DNA from: Patiria miniata
Lineage: Eukaryota; Echinodermata; Asteroidea; Valvatida; Asterinidae
NCBI RefSeq assembly: GCF_015706575.1
Contig: NW_024037060.1
Coordinates: 3,104,515 to 3,168,514, forward strand
DNA length: 64,000 nt
Direction: 5' to 3'
Positions 31,701 through 41,759 of this stretch are shown here, one piece after another. Under the pieces are notes generated by a model. The model made no database searches, had not been told where the DNA came from, and saw only the letters and a program-made list of their open reading frames with translations. Within the stretch, counting starts at the first letter, position 1. Every line of letters begins with the position of its first letter. The translations under genes and the position numbers were made by a program.

Positions 31701-34700
31701 TGTCAAAGTTCTTTTGTGTTATCTATAATGCTGTTTAAGTTTTATATAACTTTCTAGTTTAATTTTAATAATAGTAGTATTCTGCCAACTTTTAATTCTG
31801 TTCATTAAGTGAAGCCCATTTTACAGATAATCCCAAACTCAACTTGTAGGCAACCCGTTTCTCCCAAAAGGGACTTTCAAACCTGCATTCAAGGCAAAAT
31901 TTTACTGAGTCAATTTTGCTAACTAGACTTAAGAAAGCTTGAGCTGGTTACTGTCCTTCCATGGTATGCTTGGTAATCTAGCTGCTTAGCTTTGTCACTT
32001 ACACTCATTTTAGACTGGTTTTCCAGAGTAGTCAAAAGATGTGAATTAAGTACATGAACAGTTCAATGTTTGGTGCACTTAGGAGCAACTAGTTGTATTT
32101 TGAAAGATAAACTGTTGCGGTTGTGTGGAAAGATTCAAGAATTCTAGCCAATGCAAAATTAAAACTGGAAAACAAAGTCTACTGGGTCAACCTGAGTTGC
32201 TCCTAACATCAGTTGGTTGTTCCCGATTGCATCTGAAATGGGCGTTCCACTCGGTTTGATTTTTATTTCGTTTGTCTTGCCTCAACAGACTCTTGCGCTC
32301 TCCTACATGACTGGTACCATCTCTAGGTAAGCAATCATCTTTAACTTTCACTTCAATCATCTCTTATTGATTGTCCCTTGCATAAAGGCATATAGGATCA
32401 TTTGCAAACACTCAAAACAAACTGCCAATATATATTAGGAAATAGACAACTTGATTGTAAGTTTAGGTAAGTAATGGTGTGAATCATCTTGTGAAATTGT
32501 GACAGAGCCGTTACTAAGGCACTCCCTGTGACCCATGGGTTCTGTGCAATACGGATTCCATGAGCTGTACTTTAACCCTAACCCCCTAGGCCCTTGTTGC
32601 TTACAACCATCCTCAATCCTCAAAAATCCTCCAAAATATTTCAACTCCGCCTAAATTTTTCAAAATTGTCAGACAGTCCTGCCTCAAAATGCATTCATCC
32701 TCAATCCTCCAAAATCCTCCTCATCCCAAAACTTTGCACTCGTGTTTAAATGAAGGATAAAAACCAACACCAAATCCTTCAAAATCATCAGACAGTCCTG
32801 CCTCAAAATGCATTCATCCTCAATCCTCCAAAATCCTCTTGTGCTTCATTCACCATTCATCCTCAATCCTCCAAAATCCTCATGTGCTTCAATCACCATT
32901 CATCCTCAATCCTCCAGAATCCTCATTTGATTCAATCACCATTCATCCTCAATCCTCTAGAATCCTCCAAAACCGCCAGGAGGATTTTGGAGGAGTGAGG
33001 TGGGTTAGGGTTAACGGTTGAAAGTGAACAGTGTGTTTTCATATTTTCCAGCACAGCTGAATAGAATGCTGTTGGCTATAAATTAACAGCCCTTAAATCG
33101 GTCCATTTCATGAGATTACGACAAATGTAAATGACCCGATGTACCTTTAAATTCCGTCAAGCTTTTAAGAACACTGAAAAATGTGTTCTGGATCCAACAG
33201 GGTTTTCTCTGGAAGTCTTTACATGACATGTAAGTGTCTTTTAGTTTTAAGAAGATTGCTCAATTTTTTTTGACAAACTTGCCTGTAGTTGGAGATGCTG
33301 AATGTTGTCTGTTTTGTTTATCTCAGTGTGTTAGAGAACTTCAATCCTGGTTGGTCACAAACAAACTCAAGATGAATCCAGACAAGACAGAATTTTTTCA
33401 TCGCAGCCTCACCCACTCACTTCAAATGTCTCCAAAACATCACCTTCGATCTCAACGGCCGTGTAATTCATCCTTCCTTGTCAGTCAGAAACTTAGGAGT
33501 TGTTTTCGACCGATACATGAAGATGTCAAACCGCATCACTCAACTCTGCCGATCCTTAAACTGGCATATCCGTAACCTTAGTCGGATCAGGAAGTTCCTT
33601 GACTTTAATGCCTGCCATAATGCAGTCCGCGCCTTCTTTCTCTCCAAATTAGACTACGGCTGCGCCTTGTATCCTTTGGCAATTTAGCGCTCTATAAATC
33701 CAGTTATTATTATTATTATTATTAGTTCCTAGAGTATTATGTTTTCATTTTTTAATTGCAGTTTCTACTACAACGAAGGCAATGGCGGAGGCAGGGTTGT
33801 TCTGATTGCCATGGCGATTTGCGCTGTAAGTTTCTGGTTGACCCTTTCTTTTCTGCTGTAGGATAAACAGAGAAAGCTTTGCATTTTGATGTACATCTGT
33901 TTTACATAGGGCTGTGCATCGGAACCAGGTACTAGAGTACCCGACCGCCGGTGTCAGGAACCAGTTCCAGATTATGGAATCTGGAACCCATAACCAACTT
34001 AACAACTTATTTAGTAACTTCTCAGACAATGAAACTAAAAGGTTTCAAATGTCATTTGTAGGGAATTTTGAAAATGAAAACCAGGCTACATGGAAAAACA
34101 AAACACATTTTATGCTTATGATGCTCGCGAAACTGCAGTTTTTCACCATAAAGCTATAAAGCTCACTGTACTTACATGAATTGCTGCATTGACACACTGA
34201 TGTGGAGGTATTATCGCATAGTATTTATGTTTATGAACAATGTGAACAGAAAACTTCCAAGGTTTGAATTGTTGGGTTGGGTTTCTTAAACGGGTACCCG
34301 GGTACCCTTTGTTTTCAATCGGGTACCAGGTTCCCGCACTACCCATAAATGCACACCCGTAGTTTTACTGGGCTTGCAGCCACTCTGGATATCAGTCAAA
34401 ACCATTTCTTTCAGAGGGGGTAAGCATGGGCATCACACTGTTCTCAATTCAAACCTCAATGTTTTTGTGCTGTTCCTTTTCCAGGGTGTGACCATTGGCA
34501 TCACGCTCTTCTCAATCCAGACCAAGTATGACTTCACCTCGTGCGGTGGATTCCTGTTCATCTTTGCCTGGTCTCTCTTCCTGTTTGGTTTCATTGCCAT
34601 CTTCACTTACAGTCAGGTGAGTAATGGGCCTAAGAGAGTATCGTGCCCAAATGAGTGCCAGGCCCAAGTGATATCTGGGCCCAAGTGAAAACCACGCCCA

Positions 34701-37288
34701 AATGAGTACCAGGCCCAAGAGGGTACAGGGCCCAAGATGAGTACTGGGCCCAAATGAGTACCATGCTCAAGCGAGTACCAGGCCCAAGTTAGTTCTGGGT
34801 CCAAAAGAAAACCAGGTCCAAGTGAGTACTGGGCCCAAGTGAGTACTGGACCCACATGAGAACTGAGGCCCAAGTGAGCACTGGGTCTACATAAGCACTG
34901 GGCCCACATGAGCACCTGGCCCAAGTGAGTACTGGGCCCGATTTCGTGGAGCTGCTAAGCACAAAATATCGCTGAGCAAATCTGTATGCTGAGCCAATGA
35001 AAAATCGCTGGGAAGCTGTGACAAGCAGTATTCATTGCTTGACATTTTGGCTGGTAACCTTGTTTTGCCGGCTGAGTGCTTTTTTTGCGATTAGTAAATT
35101 TCTGCTCTTAGCAGGTCCATGAAATTGGGCTCAGTTCCTGGTTGTTCCCAGAGTTGTAATGACTCGAGTCAATGACTCGACTCGAGTCCGACTCGAGTCA
35201 AAATTTTTGGTGACTCGACTCGACTTGAGTCCCTATGGGTAAATGACTCGACTCGACTCGAGTCACTGCAAGCAAATGACTCGACTCGACTTGAGTCCCT
35301 CATCAAAAGACTCGACTCGACTCGAGCGAATGCTAATAAGCCTCGAGTCCCAAAAATAAAAGCAAAATTTTGCGAAAAGTATTTGCAAAGACTTACAAGG
35401 CAAATTTTATGTTCATTTACAAACATACAACGTGTCACAGACTCCCACCTTATGGTTCTGGAATGCACAAAATACTATTCAGGAACCGGATTTTAACACA
35501 TTTTCCAATTCGTTGTTTCATCATTGGCTTTGGGCGATTTCTTATAAAGCCTCTTGGATTCGAACGCCGGCTAAATTTATGCCCTCCTTTTATACATTTT
35601 GGTAAATAGTGTTAAAATATTCGTGACTCGAATTGACTCGACCTAAATATTTGACTCGACTCGATTCGACCTTCTTGACCTAATGACTCGACTCGACTCG
35701 AGTCACTTCTTTAAAATGACTCGACTCGACTCGAGTCACAAAAATCAGTGACTCGTTACAACTCTGGTTGTTCCCTTGAGCTCCAGCCTCAGGCATATAT
35801 TGCTGTCAAGAACTTTTTTCTGAAGTATACGGCCAACTACTAAGCTGTTTATGGGTCCAATTTCATAGTACTGGGTAATGGTTGGGAGAAAGCCCCCCCA
35901 AGTGACGTCCTAGCCTGATTTTGAAGCAAAGGTTTTGTCAGTGTAAGTAAGCAAATAAATGCTGTATGCCTGAACTTGTGAGTTGATTTCGTTTATTTTT
36001 TGTTTCCCTTTGTCATTCAGATCCTGTACACTGTGTATGCATGGCTGGCCGCCTTGCTGTTCAGCCTGGTAAGTTCTTTCATGATTTATGATCAAGTTGA
36101 CATTTGTGCCTCGTGATGCCCTCTGTTGGTGCCCAACTTGCCATTGTGGAATAGTTCCTGGCAATTGGAGCTCATGCTTGTGCGACTGGGCACAATATAA
36201 AACATGGACCTAATTCTTAACTTGGAATTGGATGTGTGACTCTCTTAATCATATCCCTTTAATGGTGAAATAGAGAAATTTGAAAGACCCTTGAGTGCTA
36301 TATTGCTGCTGTGTATGCACACACTCAGCCTTTAGTCAAGGCGCGCGCTTGGCTACCCGGATGCATGGCACCCTGGATGCTCGCACAAAAAGAGGCCAGT
36401 GTGAGTGGCAAAGCCACGAGTACCTTTACTATCTCGCAGAGAACGCTTATGTTCTCTTTACATTTATCTACCGATTTGGTAGAGAAATTGTCATGCATAA
36501 TGCATTACATGTTGTGAATATAGACCAATAGTCCCCTAGGTACATGTAGATTGAACACTCAGGTGTGCTCAGATTTTTTGGCACATTTATGGACACACAT
36601 CAAAGACTGGACAGGAAAGAGCTTTGTATATGCCAAGTGTCTGGCTCAGGACAGAACAGCTTGGAGGCAGGAGATCAAGAGATGTGTGAGAGTGGTAGCC
36701 AATCGTCACGTGTGACGGCGGCTGCAAGCAAGCAAGCATGTACACACAGAAATCGGCACACAACAAAATGCAATCTGAATATGCAGTTGACTGTCGAATA
36801 ATCAAAGTTTTGGTACATTCGGAAGATATCTTCTCTACACAGGCTTGAAACAGCTTGAAGACACATTGAAAGTATGGCTCTTGTGAGTAGGCTGCATGGA
36901 ACCATCTTCGTTTGTCTACTTTTTCTGCTTATACATGTAGTAGTAACTGGTATCATAATCTCAACTTGACTCATTGTAACCAACTGTTCAGCCAAGCTGT
37001 TGCTGTGTCCAAATTTAATGACTGTGTTGCCAGCAGTAACAAAAGGGAAGTGGTGTCATCTGCTTTCAAAAATGCAAGTGTAATTGCAAGTCGTAACCAA
37101 GTAATTCTACTGCACCCTTTGTCTCTTCTTCCTCCTAGTTTCTGGCTTATGACACCCAGCTTCTGGTCGGCGGAAAGCGCTACCAGTTGAGTGAAGAGGA
37201 GTACATCTATGGCGCCCTCAACCTGTACATAGACATCGTGTACATCTTCCTGATCATTCTGTCCCTTGTTGGGGGCGGCAGTCGCTAA
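25758..37288 (+). CDS. Protein lifeguard, TMBIM family (GRINA/FAIM2-like)
   Basis: Lifeguard proteins are multi-pass membrane proteins of the Bax-inhibitor-1 family in Golgi, ER or plasma membrane; they dampen apoptosis and shape Ca2+ leak. Coding exons: 25758-26028, 28559-28644, 29712-29776, 30136-30189, 31179-31269, 32289-32326, 33762-33825, 34485-34616, 36021-36068 and 37139-37288. All joins are GT-AG and in frame, giving 332 aa. Residues 1-90 form a Pro/Tyr/Gln-rich cytosolic tail (PPSYDEA, repeated YPPQG and PQPQ), typical of GRINA-type members. VRRKFILKVYLILTAQL opens the seven-segment core. The C-terminus has AYDTQLLVGG and LYIDIVYIFL; D288 and D315 match the acidic pair that senses pH in the bacterial relative YetJ (established for that protein, inferred here). 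The ATG chosen is the first in a good context. Introns are loaded with repeats. Which of the GRINA/FAIM2/TMBIM1 paralogues it matches is not resolved. Confidence 0.95.
26089..26432. mobile_element. piggyBac-like MITE (TTAA, CTCTTTCGCTAC ends)
   Basis: The ends CTCTTTCGCTAC and GTAGCGAAAGAG are perfect inverted repeats bordered by TTAA at 26085-26088 and 26433-26436. The left part holds two direct copies of a GAGCCGCTG...CAGCGGC motif. A short frame starting ATGGCGGCGTCC near 26337 may be a remnant of a transposase start, but nothing beyond it supports that. It lies in lifeguard intron 1. Confidence 0.75.
27461..27655. mobile_element. Inverted-repeat element in lifeguard intron 1
   Basis: The ends GTGCAACATGGTTGTATCTC and its near-inverse (GGAGTTACAACCTTGTTGCAC, two mismatches) enclose about 150 bases without coding signal. 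No target duplication was recognised, so the class is open. Confidence 0.5.
28653..28965 (+). mobile_element. tRNA-derived SINE at the exon-2 splice donor
   Basis: A tRNA-like head (TGGTCTAGCTGTAGAGCA, then GGTTGGAGCCCC as a degraded B box) leads to a body with GTGCCCTTGAGTAAGGCGC and CCAGGTGTTAAATGGGTACC and ends in CCTTTACCTTAACCT. TAAGCCC flanks it on both sides (28646-28652 and 28966-28972), a 7-bp target duplication. The left copy overlaps the GTAAGC donor of lifeguard exon 2 (exon end 28644), so insertion was 8 bases into the intron. Confidence 0.8.
29278..29360. repeat. LINE 3'-tail-like fragment with short internal repeat
   Basis: TAATAATAATTATACATTACATTTATAAAGCGC is the reverse of the GCGCTxTATAAAT...ATTATT tails left by CR1/L2-type LINEs (compare the + strand copy at 33690-33722). 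It is followed by two near copies of a 27-base unit (CGGGTGTTTxAAACCxCTCTCTG). Lifeguard intron 2. Confidence 0.45.
29870..29982 (+). repeat. LINE 3' end fragment
   Basis: ATT-rich sequence, then a TTTTTATTGTATG stretch and GTGGGAAATAATAAAG followed by TTTAATACTTGACTTGACTT. Such a CCCGTGGGAAATAATAAAG ending is typical of invertebrate non-LTR element 3' ends. No open frame remains. Lifeguard intron 3. Confidence 0.4.
30320..30631. mobile_element. Short hAT-type element, 8-bp TSD
   Basis: The ends CAAGGGCTGATCC and GGATCCGCCCTTG form an inverted repeat with one mismatch, flanked by CAATGGGA at 30312-30319 and 30632-30639 (perfect 8-bp duplication). Inside are poly(G) and poly(A) tracts and a segment GGCAATTTCTGACCACTTTA that recurs at about 47610 and 52332. 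It lies in lifeguard intron 4; non-coding and non-autonomous. Confidence 0.8.
31429..31657 (-). mobile_element. tRNA-like sequence inside an inverted-repeat element, 12-bp TSD
   Basis: A tRNA-like block (- strand, 31503-31577; GGTGGTCGAGTGGTAAGAC, then GGGTTCGAGTCCC) sits between long inverted arms (GGTTTTGCCCTTCACCGAC at 31430 and its inverse near 31595, extended by TTTAAACAC). The unit is bordered by TGGCTTCAAGTA at 31417-31428 and 31658-31669. A related unit lies at 52476-52809. The long duplication suggests retroposition, whereas the arms suggest a DNA element. Lifeguard intron 5. Confidence 0.65.
32585..32995. repeat. Minisatellite, AATCCTCCAAAATCCTC units
   Basis: Tandem units built from CATCCTCAATCCTCCAAAATCC with interspersed TCAATCACCATT fill about 400 bases of lifeguard intron 6. 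The last three long units repeat at about 52 bases with only a few changes, indicating recent expansion at the 3' side. A solitary inverted AGGATTTTGGAGGA closes the array. Confidence 0.8.
33290..33725 (+). mobile_element. LINE reverse-transcriptase C-terminal fragment with 3' tail
   Basis: The + strand encodes pieces of the C-terminal part of a CR1/L2-type ORF2: ELQSWLVTNKLKMNPDKTEF, then in another frame VRNLGVVFDRYMKMSN and RKFLDFNACHNAVRAFFLSK and KLDYGCALY. At least one frameshift separates the pieces and the 5' part is missing, so it is a dead 5'-truncated copy. It ends in TTTAGCGCTCTATAAAT and an (ATT)n tail at about 33700-33723. It lies in lifeguard intron 6, 37 bases before the next exon. 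Confidence 0.85.
33907..34361. mobile_element. hAT-type element with GGTACC-rich ends
   Basis: The left end TAGGGCTGTGCAT leads to GGAACCAGGTAC; the right end is the approximate inverse (GTACCAGGTTCC, then ATGCACACCCGTA). Flanks GTTTTACA (33899-33906) and GTTTTACT (34362-34369) are an 8-bp duplication with one change. The interior is non-coding. Lifeguard intron 7. Confidence 0.65.
34617..34935 (+). repeat. 17-bp minisatellite of donor-like units after exon 8
   Basis: About eighteen units of consensus GAGTACTGGGCCCAAGT follow exon 8 without a gap. The authentic donor (CAG|GTGAGT) at 34616/34617 is the start of the first unit, and several later units keep AAGTGAGTA, a good match to a 5' splice site. 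Units differ from each other at a few positions. Confidence 0.85.
34934..35136. mobile_element. Short TIR element, GGGCCC...GGGCTC ends
   Basis: The left end GGGCCCGATTTCGTGGAGCT and the right end (AGGTCCATGAAATTGGGCTC) are inverted with a few mismatches over about 28 bases, including GCTAAGCA/CTTAGCAG. The inner part is non-coding. A fragment of the same kind (GGGTCCAATTTCATAG) is at about 35850. No clear target duplication. Confidence 0.5.
35149..35766. mobile_element. hAT-like element with GACTCGACTCGAGT-repeat arms
   Basis: The terminal inverted repeats CAGAGTTGTAA/TTACAACTCTG are flanked by GTTGTTCC at 35141-35148 and 35767-35774, a perfect 8-bp duplication. Both arms are made of short tandem units (GACTCGACTCGAGTCA and variants): about 190 bases at the left and 140 at the right. 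A unique core of about 280 bases separates them. No coding signal. It lies in lifeguard intron 8. Confidence 0.85.
36326..36418. mobile_element. Diverged half copy of the TAGCC palindromic element
   Basis: CAGCCTTTAGTCAAGGC, ACCCGGATGCATGGCACC, CTGGATGCTCGCAC, AAAAAGA and GGCAAAGCC follow in the same order as the left arm of the element at 41760-41941. The right arm is not recognisable. Lifeguard intron 9. Confidence 0.6.
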
Positions 37289-40100
37289 ACTCCGCCCACT
37301 GAAACCCTCCCCCCTCCCCACAATGGAGGCATGGTCACACCCACAACCGTAAGTCCCATTCATGGATTACGTAAGATCTTAGATGTTGTACAATGGAACT
37401 TACATTGATTAGGATTTGAAGCAGTAACAGATAATGGTGCACTGTGCTACAAGAGAAGTTTGGTGTTTGGAAATTTATTTGTCAAGAAAAGGTGAATACA
37501 GAAAATAAGACCACCCAGGGTATTCTTAAACTTATATGTAAGTTGAAATTTAAGGGATTCGGCTCCATAGATTAAAGGGAATTGCTTCATGGAGTTAACA
37601 TCTGGATTGCAAATGCAGGATCAAGACAATTTGAATTGGACCATGATTTGTTTCAAGTTGAACCGTCATTTTTATTTTCACGAACAAAAGTATGCTTTCA
37701 GTTGCTTTTTGTCTTCAAGCAAAAAATTGCTCAAAATTGCAAGTGGGGCGCATAGCAACTAATCTGTGGATATTTCAGCTCAATGAGTACTATACACTTT
37801 GAGAAAATATACATATATGCATAAATTTGTATGTCTTGTAACTGGATTCCTTTGCTAATGCAGTAAAAAAAGTTTGCCCGTGAGCACATTTTTTTAAAAC
37901 TACCTTCAATGATCGTTTCCTTCTGAGTAATACCATTTCAGGCGGAATAATTTCAAAATATTTTTTGGTACCAGCCCTATCTTCACTTTGAGGAGTGATT
38001 TTTTGGTAATTAGTGGTTTTCTTTTAAGTAAATCACAAAAGATTTCAACGGTAAATTCATTGAGTATCAATTGTAATGTCTGTTGATGGTGTAATATTTA
38101 TACCGATGTGCATGTAGACGCCTACAATGTAAAGTGTTTTAAATCGTCCTTCATTAAATCTCGACAAATTTTCAGATAAGAAAGTTGTAAAATAAAACTT
38201 TATAGTTATAAAAAGTACAAATTGTCGTATCCATATATGTTATACTGTTATCATTGATGTGCATCGTGTACCTGTGAAATGTTTACAAGAAGCATGAATT
38301 GTTCCATTTCACATACATTGTACAATGTTTCTATATTTTGCTGTTAAAGATAGGGATAAGTGGCTTATTTTTGTGCAAATTATGTGACATATTTTATTGC
38401 TGTATATTATATATCTTTCATAAGTAGAGGTTTCTCTTGTTGCAATGTGTAACTATGGTTTATCCAATGTATGGTGGCTGCTAATTGGGGAAAATGTTCT
38501 ATTACATATAGCTTGAATTTGACTGGTCCTACTGTGTTGCGTAAGTCTCACTTACCGTAGGCCCAAAAAGTGTCAAAAAAGTAGGCCCAAAATAGGATTG
38601 ATTGCTGATGCATGAACAGTACAGGTCGCTTGCAAAATTGGACATTAAACAGCAGTTGGGATATAATTGTTGCTGCGTGTGTCTTTTTAAAATTATTAGT
38701 AGTGCAAGTGACTTGCAAATTTGGACATGAAAAAGCAGTAGGGACAATTATCCCTTGGTTAGCCTGGGCTGACATGAATTTCACACAGATGAAGAACACA
38801 GATGTGAGGATATATTCTTGGAAGGGACCAAAATTTGGAAAGAATTAAACGGTGAAAATATAACTACGTGTATTGATTTGTCCAAGAATATTGAGTGTTA
38901 CATATTGTATTGAAAATTTCGTAAGTTGAAAATTTGTTCAAAGACTTTTTTTTTTTTATTGAGGTGGTGAGCTTTGGTATGTTGCAGGGTTTTGTTGTTG
39001 CCTTTTTATGTTTGTTGTTGCTGCGTTTATGTAAACTGTAATGTGGGATCGAAAGATAATCTATGCGGGAATGTAATTATATAGAATTATAGTAGAGACT
39101 TTTAATTGTAGTGGAGAATTTTAATGGACTTATTATGTACGTACATGTAACGTAGACAGTTTAAACAGTTTTGCGATTGCACCCGATGCAGCTTGGCACA
39201 GTAAGTTTCACACAAACCCGACGGCGATTCCAGTAGCATTTGCAACAATCTTAACAAAATCGTTCCTTGCTGACTGGGAAAAAGTCAACATTGCTGGAAA
39301 AATAATTTCGAAAGATTTTAAGTTTTACAGCAGCAGAGTTCCCAAGTAGCCTTCTTTGTATTATATTCACATTAATGGTCTTTCAATTCTTTCTGGTTGA
39401 AGTTCAGTAAATTAATTTGCACGATTTAAACATTGAGTTAGGTCTGCTTTAAATTGACAAAAAAAACCTACAATTTGTATATAAACGTCAACCAAGGACT
39501 TTCTTAGCTGAGGGGTCAATTTGGAAAGAAAGGTTTTACACTGGCAGTCGCATCATCTATACATGAGTTATGAAGTAAACATGATTATGGCGCACGGGAG
39601 ATATGGAGATTTAAAATTAAAAAAAACTGGTTATGTTTGGTTCCTACAATCAAACCTGCGTCCGCAGGGGTGTCAATGGGGGGGGGGGGGGGGGGGGGGA
39701 ATGTCCCCGCCCACCCTCGAAAACTATGATACATTGAGAATATGCTAGAGAAAGTACAAGGATTTTGAGAGCTTGCGCCCTCTAGAACAAATCCTGGCGA
39801 CGCCCATGTGAGCCGGTCCATTGGGTGGCCACTGTCTCTTATCTCGTTATGCGTATTGCAAATAAGAATAATAATATCCATATACTGAACAATTAGTGAG
39901 GCATAACAAGCAATATATAATTGCATATTTATAGGCCTATATTATAATTTGTTGGAGTACATTTATAAAGAGTGTAGTTTTTGTGTATAGCGATTACAAT
40001 ACTTCCATGATTGGATTTTCTTGCTTTGTTCTCAGAGTGACATTAAACACCTAAAAGTCTTCACAATAAACTTCCAGACTGTGTCAACCTTTTTCATCCG
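37289..40100 (+). other. Lifeguard 3' untranslated region and flank
   Basis: AT-rich sequence without coding exons follows the TAA stop. AATAAA signals at 38191-38196 and 40065-40070 could end transcripts with 3' UTRs of about 0.9 or 2.8 kb. A 22-base poly(G) tract lies at 39678-39699 inside a hAT-like remnant (CTGCGTCCGCAGGGG near 39656, GGCGACGCCCATG near 39795). Confidence 0.4.
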
Positions 40101-40324
40101 TCGTTGTGATATTATATCGACTAAAGATAGAAATAAATGACTTGCACGTGTATATTCTAATTATTTTGTCTCTTGTGTAGTCATTGACGTATTTATTTAA
40201 ATACTGGTTAAATTATTCCCTGTCATAAAATTGCAATGAACGGACTTGCCTTCATTGGTTAGACGCGTGATAACGGGCATTAATATCCGTTGGCATGTTA
40301 ATCACGAATTTTCCAAGTGTGCCA

Positions 40325-40750
40325 TTTTGTCAGGTTTTTTTTCGCATGACAACTAAAACTAAAACTAAGAACATTTAATTCAACAGAACATTTATTTCCA
40401 TACCTTCAACAGTAATAATGACACAAGAATAATACATTTATGTAAACACTTAATGTAATGCTAAATGAATGTCACAAAAAGACGGAGGATACATACATAT
40501 AGAAATAAATAGATAAATAATAATTACATGATATATACAAGATGAAGGCAGGGAGGCACTTTCAAGAAGCTGAGGCTTGTGCAAAAACGCCTTTTTTTTA
40601 ATTTAAGAACATTAACGACTATTATTTTAAACATGTACAGCAGACAAAACACAAAACAGGATGATTAGGACAAGACTAAAACACCACAGAGACATATACT
40701 AGGACTGACAAAACACTAAATGGATTCCGAAAACCAAAACAGGTGGTATC
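40325..40750 (-). repeat. Possible LINE 3' end, - strand
   Basis: Read on the - strand, the sequence ends in GGTATGGAAATAAATGTTCT followed by a run of TTAGTTT units, a common arrangement for non-LTR element 3' ends. No open frame supports it. The TIR element at 40752-41118 appears inserted next to or in it. Confidence 0.3.
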
Positions 40751-40751
40751 A

Positions 40752-41118
40752 GGCCAAAAAAAAAAAGGCTCCGGTTTCTGGTATGGAGCTTGCCCAAAAA
40801 GTGGTGCGGCGACGCGGCTTCTTTTTTTTTTACCTGATTTGTTTGCTTCAAATGTCGGCTGATGACTGCAAATGGTGCCCGACTAAACTTAGTGCAAATA
40901 TATGGGAGTCCAGAGAGGCCACATTAAGCTTATTCTCGACCATAACCCAATCTAAAAACACGTTAAAATTGTGCAGCAGCATGATTCCAGTCAAACCAGT
41001 GAGTTTGGCGGTTTTGAGACATCATATTTCATTGAAAAAAAAACTTTTTTCATTTTGCCGACGGGCATGGCTACGGCGACGCGCGCGCATACCAGAAACC
41101 GGAGACTTTTTTTTGGCC
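40752..41118 (+). mobile_element. 370-bp TIR element, copy 1
   Basis: The ends GGCC, an A run and CTCCGGTTTCTGGTATG at the left, and the inverse at the right, form about 33-base inverted repeats. The interior matches the copies at 43413-43788 and 48844-49215 in the opposite orientation. A 133-codon frame runs through it, but the other copies do not keep it, so it is probably not a gene. No exact target duplication at this copy (TCA versus TAA). Confidence 0.8.
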
Positions 41119-41610
41119 TAACCTAAGATAAAACAATTCCTTCAAAACAAAAATTGTTGAAGAATGGGGGAAAAAAAGAGTAACAAAATGAATAATAAAA
41201 CTTTAAGCAAAACCATTCTTATGGCAGGTAAACTTCTTCCAAAATTGTTTTAAAATAAATACTTCAGGATACAACATATGGTTTTGTGCAGTTTTTGTCG
41301 TCAACATAGATGTAGCATTTACCCGGGAAATAAACGTCAAAATAATGTGACACCGTTTACGAGGAGAACACCGTTTACCCAAATCTCGTTTTTAAGTAGG
41401 CTTGTAGGTTTAGAGCGATGTGGTCCCGAACCGAAAAAAAAATGCGGCATTTCATAGTTCATTTTAAAGCTAAAGATATTGTGCCCGGCGTTAACATATG
41501 GTTATGTATCACTTAGGCCCTATCAGAATTCACTCACAAATTCCACTAACGAAGGATCATAAATATTCAAAAATATTATTAGCTGGCTTGACAGACTTCG
41601 AGACCAGACT

Positions 41611-41669
41611 TAGCCTTTCGCCCAGGCCATGCGGGCAAGTTAAGCCACGATGGCCTTGGTGAAAGGCTA
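41611..41669. mobile_element. 59-bp palindromic element, TAGCC ends, 9-bp TSD
   Basis: TAGCCTTTCGCCCAGGCCAT pairs imperfectly with ATGGCCTTGGTGAAAGGCTA. The flanks GACCAGACT (41602-41610) and GACCAGACA (41670-41678) are a 9-bp duplication with one change. It has the same ends as the elements at 16496 and 41760. Confidence 0.7.
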
Positions 41670-41759
41670 GACCAGACAAATTTGATAGCCACCGTGTGCA
41701 GTGAAGCGGTTTTAAAAGCCGTCTGTGGGTATATTGTTGACAAGTATTCATGGTAACCC

